NCBI GenBank assembly: GCA_024228935.1 | Contig: JAAESX010000111.1 | Location: 1 to 64,000 of the forward strand | Reading direction: 5' to 3' | DNA length: 64,000 bases | Source of the DNA: Pseudomonadota bacterium | Lineage (GTDB): Bacteria > Myxococcota_A > UBA796 > CAJQPC01 | Part shown: positions 8,003-15,121 of the stretch, in pieces | Layout: the number at the start of each line of letters is the position of its first letter | Numbering within the stretch: position 1 is the stretch's first letter | Position numbers and translations under genes: made by a program | Notes under the pieces: generated by a model | What the model was told of the DNA's origin: nothing | Database searches by the model: none | Seen by the model: the letters and a program-made list of their open reading frames with translations, nothing else

Positions 8003-8950
8003 GTGCTGTTCCTGCTCGCCTGCGCACCGTCCGTCGAGCCCGGGACGACTCTCGTCGGCCTGTCCTACCCGAGCCACGCCCAGAAGATCATCGAGTTCGA
8101 CCAGGACGGGTCGCTCCTCTGGATGTACCGCCTGCCCGAGGACTGGACGCGCTCCGGTGACCTGGCCGCGTTCGAGCTGACGTCGGCCGGCACCCTGCTG
8201 TTGAGCGTCGAGGGGGCCGGGGTCTACGAGGTCGATCGAAGCGGCGCGCTGCTCTGGCACCACGCCGACCCCCTGGCCGGCTTCGACGTGGACCGCCTGC
8301 CGTCCGGAAACACCGCCATCGCCCGCACGTTCGCGCCTCGGGGCGAGCCACAGATCGCCGAGGTCGACCCCAGCGGCGAAGCGGTCTGGTCCTGGACGGG
8401 CGAGGACGCGCTGGGGAGCGACGAGCGGGTCAGCGAGGTGACCGACGAGCACGGCGGCTGGCTCCACGTCACCGGGCTCGAGCGCACGAAAGACGGCACG
8501 CGGGTCGCCTCGCGCAACCTGAACGGCATGGTCCAGCTCGGCCCCGACGACGCCCTGGTCGACGACTGGACCCTGGACAGCCCGCCGAACACCCGGCTCG
8601 CGGTCACCAAGGGGCCCGTCGTCGGCGAGCGTCCCCACGGCGTGGAGTGGCTCGGCGAGCGGCACCTGCTCGTGGCCACGCGACGGCCACACGCCGCGGT
8701 CGAGCTCCTGGACGGCGAGGTCGTGTGGCGCCACGAGGACCCCGAGCTCACCCACATTCGCGATCTCGACCGCCTCGAGGGAGGGCACACCCTGGTGACC
8801 GGCCACGACCAGCTGCTCGAGGTCGACGACTCCGGGCGCGTGGTCTGGGCGTGGACCGCCCCCGACGCGCTGGCCCTCGTCGAGACGCGAGCCCCCCTCG
8901 TCGGCGCGATCCGAGTGCGCCCCGACGGCACCACGGCGGACCGCGACTGA
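8003..8950 (+). CDS. Lipoprotein with arylsulfotransferase-like beta-propeller
   Basis: The protein has 315 residues. The GTG start lies 9 bases after the in-frame TAG of the preceding gene, so the N-terminus is fixed: MLFLLACAP, with the lipobox Cys at residue 7. The body has repeated blade motifs of the type G-S-L-L-W, E-V-D-x-S-G-x-x-W-x-W and G-x-x-T-L-V, plus a WLHV...SRNLNGMVQL segment. These match the second arylsulfotransferase (ASST-like) family, a six-bladed propeller. Known ASST enzymes transfer sulfate between phenols in the periplasm. Whether this member is catalytic I cannot tell, and it may be a binding propeller. It is coupled to the EF-hand gene by a one-base stop/start overlap. 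Confidence 0.8.
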   Translation: MLFLLACAPSVEPGTTLVGLSYPSHAQKIIEFDQDGSLLWMYRLPEDWTRSGDLAAFELTSAGTLLLSVEGAGVYEVDRSGALLWHHADPLAGFDVDRLPSGNTAIARTFAPRGEPQIAEVDPSGEAVWSWTGEDALGSDERVSEVTDEHGGWLHVTGLERTKDGTRVASRNLNGMVQLGPDDALVDDWTLDSPPNTRLAVTKGPVVGERPHGVEWLGERHLLVATRRPHAAVELLDGEVVWRHEDPELTHIRDLDRLEGGHTLVTGHDQLLEVDDSGRVVWAWTAPDALALVETRAPLVGAIRVRPDGTTADRD

Positions 8951-9471
8951 TGAAGCGCCTGGTCCCGATCCTGGTCCTGCTCGTCGCCCTCGCGGCCGGC
9001 GCCGTCTTCTGGCTCCAGCGGGGTCCCGTCCAGGTGACGACGGTCCTGCCGGCCGACCCCGAGCCCACCGCCGAGCGTCACGCCACCGACCCCGAGCGCG
9101 CCCGGCTCGGCGAGAGCTACGAGCGGATGGACGTCGACGGCGATGGGCGGGTGTCCCGAGCCGAGTACAGCCCCGACGGGCAGCACGAGGACCGGTTCGA
9201 GAGCCGCGATCTCGACGGCGACGGCTACATCGACGCCGAGGAGCGGCGCGCCTGGCACGACGAGCACGGCCAGACGACCGAGCGGTTCAAGCGGTGGGCC
9301 CAGGTCGGGGTGACCCAGCACGACACGGACGGCGACGAGCGGCTGAGCGACGCCGAGTTCCCCGGCCCCCCCGAGGCGTTCGGCCGCCTGGACCGGAACG
9401 GCGACGGCTTCATCGAGCGCAGCGAACTCAAGCGTCGCAGCGGCTCAGGTCGTGAAGGCGGCGATCGATAG
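8950..9471 (+). CDS. Membrane-anchored EF-hand calcium-binding protein
   Basis: The protein has 173 residues. The ATG at 8950 shares its A with the TGA of the previous gene. An N-terminal hydrophobic helix (residues 4-23, after MKR) acts as signal anchor or uncleaved signal. Four EF-hand loops follow in two pairs: DVDGDGRVSRAE, DLDGDGYIDAEE, DTDGDERLSDAE and DRNGDGFIERSE. All have Asp or Asn at loop positions 1, 3 and 5 and Glu at 12, so each should bind calcium. The protein probably acts outside the cytoplasm beside the ASST-like lipoprotein encoded just before it. The last 27 bases overlap the convergent methyltransferase gene. Confidence 0.9.
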   Translation: MKRLVPILVLLVALAAGAVFWLQRGPVQVTTVLPADPEPTAERHATDPERARLGESYERMDVDGDGRVSRAEYSPDGQHEDRFESRDLDGDGYIDAEERRAWHDEHGQTTERFKRWAQVGVTQHDTDGDERLSDAEFPGPPEAFGRLDRNGDGFIERSELKRRSGSGREGGDR

Positions 9472-10368
9472 CGGCGGTTGGCCGTCGAAGCTGGGGAAGT
9501 CCCCGTCGGGCAGCACGATCTCGACGTCGCGCACCGGCCGGCCGGCCTTCTCGGCGCAGCGCGTGACCTGGTGGATCCAGTCATCGGTCGACACCCGCGG
9601 CGAGTGGTTCGTCGCCAACAGCACGCCCCCTTCGTCGAGGCACCCGATGCAGGGCTTCGCGAGCGACGGGTAGTCCCGGACGATGTCGACCGCACCCAGC
9701 GGCCCTCGCGACAGAGTCGGCGGGTCCAACACGACGAGGTCGAAGCGACGCGGATCGCGCTTCTGGTAGCGCCGCCCGCGACGGCCGAGCGAGCCGCCCG
9801 CCCACTGCCGCGTCGCCGCGTAGAAGTCCTCGCGCACGCACTCCATCTCGACGCCGTTGTCAACGGCCCACCCCGCACCGGCCTCGAGCGCCCAGGCGCC
9901 GTGATCCAGGTTCAGGACGCTCGCTGCGCCGTGGACCGCCGCGACCACGCCCGCGCCACAGGTGTAGGCGAACGCGTTGAGCACGCGCCGGCCCGCAGCG
10001 TTCTCTCGGACCCATCGACGCCCCGCCCGGAAGTCCAGGAAGAGCCAGGGGTCCATGCCGCGGTGCACCAGCGGCGCCCGGAAGGCGACCCCGTTCTCGG
10101 TGAACGCCGTCGGCTCGCGCGCCCACCTCGGGACCGGCGTGTCGACCCGCTCAGGTCCCCGATGGCGCCAGACGACCGGACGACCGGTCCACTCCTCGAC
10201 GACTGCCAGGTCGACCTCGGGCTCCCGAAACGTCTGTACCAGGACCCGGTCGCCATAGCGATCGATGGTCAGTCCCGGGCATCCCTCGGCGATGCCGTGG
10301 AACAACCGATACGCAGTCGTCTCGGCGTCGATCGGGCGAGGAGCGGCGTTCGCGAGGACCGTTCGCAT
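9445..10368 (-). CDS. RlmI/RlmK-like class I SAM-dependent rRNA methyltransferase
   Basis: The protein has 307 residues. An N-terminal region with PGLTIDRYGD matches the EEHEAD-type domain of the RlmI family of 23S rRNA methyltransferases. The Rossmann core has NAFAYTCGAGVVAA (SAM-binding motif I), VLNLDHG (acidic residue of motif II) and DLVVLDPPTLSR (motif IV, DPP). The N-terminal PUA domain found in RlmI itself appears absent or strongly reduced, so the protein is shorter than usual. The start is the ATG at 10368. Target base and RNA are inferred from family only. The gene is divergent from the broken PilZ-like gene. Confidence 0.87.
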   Translation of the reverse strand: MRTVLANAAPRPIDAETTAYRLFHGIAEGCPGLTIDRYGDRVLVQTFREPEVDLAVVEEWTGRPVVWRHRGPERVDTPVPRWAREPTAFTENGVAFRAPLVHRGMDPWLFLDFRAGRRWVRENAAGRRVLNAFAYTCGAGVVAAVHGAASVLNLDHGAWALEAGAGWAVDNGVEMECVREDFYAATRQWAGGSLGRRGRRYQKRDPRRFDLVVLDPPTLSRGPLGAVDIVRDYPSLAKPCIGCLDEGGVLLATNHSPRVSTDDWIHQVTRCAEKAGRPVRDVEIVLPDGDFPSFDGQPPLSIAAFTT

Positions 10369-10424
10369 CGGCGCGGACTATCCGGAAAGCCAAGGAGGAA
10401 CAGCAAGACAGCTACATACGGCTA

Positions 10425-10454
10425 TTCAGGTGCACCGATCCGCCGCCGTATAGT
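10425..10454 (+). promoter_or_regulatory. Possible sigma70-like promoter
   Basis: TATAGT at 10449-10454 differs from TATAAT at one base. A weak TTCAGG lies at 10425-10430, 18 bases before it. The 103-base gap here is the largest in the window and is AT-richer than its surroundings. The strong AAGGAGG ribosome binding site at 10461-10467 follows directly. The -35 match is poor, so this is a guess from position and composition. Confidence 0.3.
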
Positions 10455-10471
10455 CAAGTGAAGGAGGGGCC

Positions 10472-10786
10472 ATGAAGGACTCCACCGCGACCCGGCAGGA
10501 CGCCACCGGTCGCGAAGCCCTGGAGCGGGCCGTGGGGATGCGCGCGCCAGTCACCCTGCTGCTCGGCTTCCCAGCCGTGGCGCTCTAAGGTCACCTGGAT
10601 GGGCTGAACGGGGATCGCCTGGGGATCCGACTCCCGTTGTCGGCCTCCCCGCCGCCATGTGGACACCACGTGATGCTGCAGCTCCAGGACGGAGCCCACC
10701 GCATCGCGACGTACGCCACGGTGACGATCAGCTCGACGATGATGGAGGTGGTTCTCTCGGGCCGACTACACATGCGGGCGGCCTGA
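10472..10786 (+). pseudogene. Small PilZ-like gene interrupted by an in-frame TAA
   Basis: An ideal ribosome binding site (AAGGAGG, 10461-10467) precedes the ATG at 10472. The frame runs 38 codons to TAA at 10586-10588, then continues open for another 65 codons to TGA at 10784-10786. Read through the TAA, the product is 104 codons. It looks like one PilZ-type beta-barrel: a charged start, VTLLLGFPAVAL, then GDRLGIRLPLSASPPPCG and VMLQLQDG, resembling the PilZ pattern of a short strand, glycine, hydrophobic strands and G-x-x-V-x-L-x-L. The N-terminal RxxxR/DxSxxG c-di-GMP motif is not evident. A single C-to-T change (CAA to TAA) would explain the stop. It could be real decay, a sequencing error, or a truncated peptide gene. 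Confidence 0.6.
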
Positions 10787-10802
10787 GCGCTACGGTAGGG
10801 GC

Positions 10803-11591
10803 ATGCTGCTCCTGCTCGCTTGCGCTCCGGATCCCGACCCGACCCCCGTCGTCGAGCCCGTCGTCGACGAGGTCGTCGAGCCCGTGGTCGAGGCCACCGA
10901 CGAGCCCGTCGAGGACATCGAGGTCGTCGACACGCTCGTCGAAGAGCCCACCGACGACGAGCTCGACGAGGAAGGCGTCGAAGAGGTCGACGTGGAAGGG
11001 TCCGAAGACGCCGAGCTGCTCGCGCCGATCACCGACCTCGACGCCACCGCCTGGACGGACCCGCAGGAGCTCATCGCCGAGCTGTCCGGCCTGCCGTACG
11101 GCACGAGCGTCCAGCTGACCGAGGACGTGCGCATAGCGGGCGTGCCCTGCAAGGGGGTGACGCGGCTCGAGGCCTACACCGAGGGCGGCTGGAGCTGCGT
11201 CCTGTCCGAGCCGGCCACCGTGTCGGACTGGCCCTTCGACCGCGGCACACGCCTCCAGCTGCACGCGAACGGCGCCGTCGCCCACGCCACGTTCGGCGAC
11301 CTGCGCAGCCCGCGCGAGATGGTCACGATCGGCGGCATCCCGTGTCTGTCCCGGGCCGCACTCCACGCGACGGGGACGGTGAAGGCCTGCACGCTGGCTC
11401 GGGGCAGCAAGTTCGGCTCGATCACGCTTCCGCGGGGCTCGGACGTGACCCTGCGAGACGACGGCGGCCTGGTCGACGCGACGCTCTACGAGGCCACGTC
11501 GGTCGCGGGCACGCGCTACGAAGCGGGCCTGTTGCTGTTCGACGGAGCAGGCGCGGTCGCCGGCCACCAGCCGGGCGTCTTCGGCGACTGA
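10803..11591 (+). CDS. Lipoprotein with acidic Val/Glu/Pro spacer and repeated Cys-containing C-terminal domain
   Basis: The protein has 262 residues. No ATG, GTG or TTG occurs between the in-frame TGA at 10740 and this ATG, so the start is certain and the lipobox Cys is residue 7 (MLLLLAC). Residues 10-75 form a very acidic spacer built on V-V-E-P/V-D-E repeats, likely extended and reaching away from the membrane. The remaining ~185 residues contain two related units, around VRIAGVPCKGVTRLEAY and VTIGGIPCLSRAALHAT, each followed by a second Cys (WSCVLSEP and KACTLARG) and a beta-rich stretch. This suggests two disulfide-stabilised repeats. I know no family for them. Confidence 0.85.
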   Translation: MLLLLACAPDPDPTPVVEPVVDEVVEPVVEATDEPVEDIEVVDTLVEEPTDDELDEEGVEEVDVEGSEDAELLAPITDLDATAWTDPQELIAELSGLPYGTSVQLTEDVRIAGVPCKGVTRLEAYTEGGWSCVLSEPATVSDWPFDRGTRLQLHANGAVAHATFGDLRSPREMVTIGGIPCLSRAALHATGTVKACTLARGSKFGSITLPRGSDVTLRDDGGLVDATLYEATSVAGTRYEAGLLLFDGAGAVAGHQPGVFGD

Positions 11592-11600
11592 GCCTCGCGT

Positions 11601-12917
11601 CTAGGGCGTCCAGGGCACGAAGCCCACCTGTCGTGCGGCCGCGGCGTGCAGTCGCGTGCCGCCGATCAGTACGCTGCCGACGCCCTCTTCGGTCGCCGCG
11701 CGCGGGAACGCCGCCGGCTCGGGCAGCGACGAGATCAGCTCGCTGCAGTCGTCCAGCAGCTCGAAGCTCGACCCGTTCCACAGCTCGGCGCAGCTGTACG
11801 GGATGACGTCCTCGGACAGGAGCTCGAGCTGAAGCTCCGAGACCCCGCCGACCACGAGAGCCCGGCCGTCTCCGAGCGGCACGATGGTGTGCTGGGCCCG
11901 CGGCACCTGCATGGGCCCGACCTCGGTCCACGCGCCGTCCTCGTACAGGTAGGCAGCATCCGAGGCCGGCACGAGCTCCCACTGCGTGTTGTCGGTCGAC
12001 GCCGTGCCCCCGGTGAAGAGCGCCGTGTCGCCCAGGTCTGCCATCGCCCCGAACGCGAGCGCCTGGGGCAGGTCGTCCGCGTGGCTGACCTGCGCGTCGA
12101 CCGCATCGCAGCCCGACGTCGGGGTCCACTGGCCCTGGGAGTTGAACGCCGCGCCACCACAGACCAGGAAGCCGTCAGCGGTCTCCGCGCCGGCGTGTCC
12201 GAAGACCCGCTCGGTCGCGCCGACCTCGACGAAGGCGCCACCCTGCAGCTCCTCGGCGGTCGCCCGGAAGAGCATCTCTCCGCCCCCGAGCGTGCGCCCG
12301 CCGACCACCGCTCGACCCGACGCGATGTGGTGGGCTCGCCCGATGGTCATCGGCGGACCGAGCCGGGTCTCCCCGTCCTCCCAGATGACGGTGCTGGCGG
12401 CCGCGGTCTCCTCGCCCATGCCGATGTCGGGGGCTCCGCCGGAGAACAACACCCGGCCATCCGCGACGTGCGCCGTCAGGCCGATCCGGCCACCGGTCGC
12501 GGTGTCGTCGGCGACGGTCAGCGCGCCCGAGAGGCTCGAGTCCATCGGCGTGCCGTCGAAGAGGTCGAACAAGCGAACCGCGGTCTCCCCCTCGGCCTCG
12601 TCGGCCCGAGAGGCTCCTCCGCCGTACAGGAACCGGCCCTCGCCGATGGAGACGGCGGCGCCCAGCGTCCGGCTCTCCTCCAGGTCGTCGAGCCAGGCGA
12701 TGCGGCCCAGCTCGGCGAACAGGACCACCTCGGTGTCGTCCGGCCCACGACCGACCGCGACGATCTCGCCATCGATCCAGCCGTCCACGCGGACGCCGTC
12801 TTCGCGATCGACGGTGATCTCGTCCATGCTCCGGACGAGCCCGAGCTGGTTCCGCGCCTCGAGGAGCTCGATGCCCTCGACCTCGGAGCCGTTGCACGCC
12901 AGCAGGACGAGGATCAC
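11601..12917 (-). CDS. Kelch-like beta-propeller lipoprotein
   Basis: The protein has 438 residues and starts with GTG that overlaps the TGA of the cyclophilin gene (GTGA, 12914-12917). Its N-terminus is MILVLLACNG with the lipobox Cys at residue 8. The sequence holds repeated glycine pairs after short hydrophobic strands (FLYGGGAS, VLFSGGAP, AVVGGRTLGGG, FLVCGGAAF, ALFTGGTAS, ALVVGGVSE, VLIGGTRL). That is the Kelch/galactose-oxidase blade signature, with 6-7 blades. It should sit on the membrane surface as a binding protein. No catalytic residues of galactose oxidase are apparent. It is the last of nine co-directional genes that begin at 20702. Confidence 0.85.
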   Translation of the reverse strand: MILVLLACNGSEVEGIELLEARNQLGLVRSMDEITVDREDGVRVDGWIDGEIVAVGRGPDDTEVVLFAELGRIAWLDDLEESRTLGAAVSIGEGRFLYGGGASRADEAEGETAVRLFDLFDGTPMDSSLSGALTVADDTATGGRIGLTAHVADGRVLFSGGAPDIGMGEETAAASTVIWEDGETRLGPPMTIGRAHHIASGRAVVGGRTLGGGEMLFRATAEELQGGAFVEVGATERVFGHAGAETADGFLVCGGAAFNSQGQWTPTSGCDAVDAQVSHADDLPQALAFGAMADLGDTALFTGGTASTDNTQWELVPASDAAYLYEDGAWTEVGPMQVPRAQHTIVPLGDGRALVVGGVSELQLELLSEDVIPYSCAELWNGSSFELLDDCSELISSLPEPAAFPRAATEEGVGSVLIGGTRLHAAAARQVGFVPWTP

Positions 12918-13630
12918 TCCTCGATCGAGGCGCTCTGGATGTAGTCGAGCTGCGGGAACTCAGCGCGCAGGTAGCTGTTGCCCTGCTTCTGGATCAGGTC
13001 CTGGCGGGGCCCCTTACCGCGCGGGGCGCCCTCGCCGTACCCGTCGTACAGCTCGTTCACGACGCTCATGCCCTCGACCACCTGGCCGAACGGCGAGAAG
13101 CCCATCCCGTCCAGCGAGTCGTTGCCACCGTGGTTGATGAACATCTGCGTCGTGCGGGTGTTCGGGCCCGAGGTCGCGAAGCTGACGTAGCCGGGGGTGT
13201 TGGACTTCACGACGGTGTCGTCGGTGATCTTGGCGTCCTTCCAGATGGCGTTCAGCTGGGGGTCCCCGTGGATGCCGAACTGGACCATGAAGCCCTTGAT
13301 GTTCCGGAAGAACGCGATGTCCTCGAAGTACCCGTTCTTGACCAGGTTGTAGAACCGGTCGGCGCCGTTGGGGGACCACTCGCGGTGGACCTCGATGACG
13401 ATGTCGCCCTTGGTCGTGGTGAAGCGGGCCTTGAACGCGTCGGGAGCCTTCTCGTTGAGCGCCGAGGGGTTGGCGAGCGCGCCCAGGTCGGCGGCGGTCG
13501 CGTCGATCACGGCGTCCGCGGGCTCGGCCGGCGGCGTCAGCGGCTGGGACGGCTTGTCCGGCTGGGCGGGTACTGAGGTCGGGGCGGGCTCGGATCCACA
13601 GGCGAGCAGGGCAGCGAGGAGCAGGGTCAT
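12914..13630 (-). CDS. Cyclophilin-type peptidyl-prolyl isomerase lipoprotein
   Basis: The protein has 238 residues. The lipoprotein signal MTLLLAALLACGS has Cys at residue 11, then a Pro/Ala linker to about residue 60. The cyclophilin domain shows FTTTKGDIVIEV, APDAFKARF, FYNLVKNGYFEDIAFFR and FMVQFG. It also shows the active-site-like SFATSGPNTRTTQMFINHG, where Q-M-F-I-N is the family hallmark, and FSPFGQVVEGMSVV. It should catalyse cis-trans isomerisation of proline bonds in exported proteins while tethered to a membrane. This fits a cell that exports many lipoproteins. It is coupled to the downstream Kelch-like lipoprotein gene by a 4-base overlap. Confidence 0.93.
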   Translation of the reverse strand: MTLLLAALLACGSEPAPTSVPAQPDKPSQPLTPPAEPADAVIDATAADLGALANPSALNEKAPDAFKARFTTTKGDIVIEVHREWSPNGADRFYNLVKNGYFEDIAFFRNIKGFMVQFGIHGDPQLNAIWKDAKITDDTVVKSNTPGYVSFATSGPNTRTTQMFINHGGNDSLDGMGFSPFGQVVEGMSVVNELYDGYGEGAPRGKGPRQDLIQKQGNSYLRAEFPQLDYIQSASIEE

Positions 13631-13663
13631 CGGGGCGTCTCCAACAGATGAGGAAGCCGACGT

Positions 13664-15117
13664 CTAACGCTTCTCACAGGTCATGAAGTCCGCGTCGCAG
13701 GCAAAGGTGACCGTCTGGCCGGGTCGGATGACGACCGAACCGGCGGGCACGACGCGTCCGTCGAAGTCGGCCTCGACCCTGTAGGTTCCCGCGGGGACCT
13801 TGCCTGCAGGGAACGCACCCTCGGCTCCGCGCAGCGTGATCGACGCACCGTGCCGCGAGCGACAGGGGCCGGAACGGGGAGCGGGTCCGCCGCGGGCTCC
13901 TCGACGGGCTCGTCGACCGGCTCCTCGACCGCGTCGTGGGGGACCTCCTTCAGCGCCGGCACCTCGCGCAAGACCGGCACGGGGACGGCGACCTCGCGGA
14001 TGACGGGGACCTCGACCGGCACCTCGACCGGCACCTCGACCGGCACCTCGCGCTCGATGATGAGCGGCTCGACCGGGTCCTCGTCCCACGTCAGCGCAGC
14101 GCCCAGACCGACCGCCGCGAGCGCGAAGAGCATGCCGACCAGACCGGCCTTGACCAGACGCAGCCTCGACCGCGGTGTCTCCGGGATCTCGTCGGTGTCC
14201 GGATCGGCCTCGTGACCGGTCAGGTCGATGGTGTGGATGGACTCGGGCGATGGGGGCGGCGCAGAAGGCCGCGATGGGGACGGAGCTGGAGCAGGCACGT
14301 GCACCCTCTCCCCGACGACGATGTCCCGAAAGCTCGCCACGTCCGCGATCCGGTCCTGGGGGTCCACCTGGAGCGCCCCGTCGATGGCCTGCTCGAGCCG
14401 CGGCGGCAGGTCGGGGACCCAGGTCCGGACGGGCCGATACGCACCCTTGGCCACAGCGTTCATCAGCTCGAGCACGTCGTCGCCCTCGAAGGCACGGCGG
14501 CCGCTCACCAGCTCGTACAGGATGGCGCCCAGCGCAAAGACGTCGGCCCGCTCGTCGACGTTCTTCGTGTCGCGGATCTGCTCGGGGGCCATGTAGGCCG
14601 GGGTCCCCATCGTGCTGCCGGTGCGCGTGTGGCGCTGGCCCTCGCTGCGGATGAGCGCCAGGCCGAAGTCAGTGACCTTGGGCACGCCGTCGCACATCAG
14701 GATGTTGGCAGGCTTCAGGTCGCGATGGACCAGCGCGCGCGCATGCGCCGCCTCGACCGCGCCGATGATGGCCCCGAACAGCACCTCGGCCTGGGCCAGA
14801 TCGATGGTCTCGCCGCGCTCCCAGAGCCAGGTCTCGAGCGTCGGTCCGTCGACGAACTCCATCAGCAGCGCGGGCTGCCCCGCGACCTCGAGGACGTCGG
14901 TCACCGCCACGACGTTGGGATGGACCAGCGAGGCCTGGACGCGGCCCTCCTGGATGAGGCGGGTCCGCACGATCTCGCCGCCACGCGTCAGCACCTTGAG
15001 GGCGTGGCGTGTACCCAGCGTCTCGTGGACGACGCAGTAGACCTGCGCCATGCCCCCCTCGCCCAGCAGTTGCTCAACGCGGTACCGGGCGACCTGGGTC
15101 CCCGGCTCGAGGCTCAC
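13664..15117 (-). CDS. Ser/Thr protein kinase with transmembrane helix; C-terminal domain reached only through a frameshift
   Basis: Residues 12-265 are a complete Hanks kinase: glycine loop LLGEGGMAQVY, K41 in HALKV, HRDLKPAN (131-138), DFG (150-152) and APE (177-179). A Pro/Ser linker leads to one membrane helix (about 322-343). An extracytoplasmic Val-Pro-Glu repeat stalk follows to about residue 420. In the kinase frame the sequence then turns into Arg/Ser-rich nonsense and ends at 13681. Shifting frame near 13850-13860 gives a sensible beta-rich, PEGA-like tail (ASITLRGAEG, VPAGTYRVEADF, VRPGQTVTFAC) that ends with TAG at 13664. The intact gene was therefore probably 13664-15117. The indel may be real or a sequencing error. 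The start is GTG 15117, and the CHAT-like/FHA gene lies 4 bases upstream. Confidence 0.88.
14011..14049. repeat. 12-bp tandem repeat inside the kinase stalk
   Basis: The unit CTCGACCGGCAC (plus strand) is repeated perfectly just over three times. On the coding strand it encodes the Val-Pro-Val-Glu stalk of the kinase. Such a repeat can change copy number by slippage in multiples of four codons without breaking the frame. Confidence 0.85.
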
Positions 15118-15121
15118 GCGC

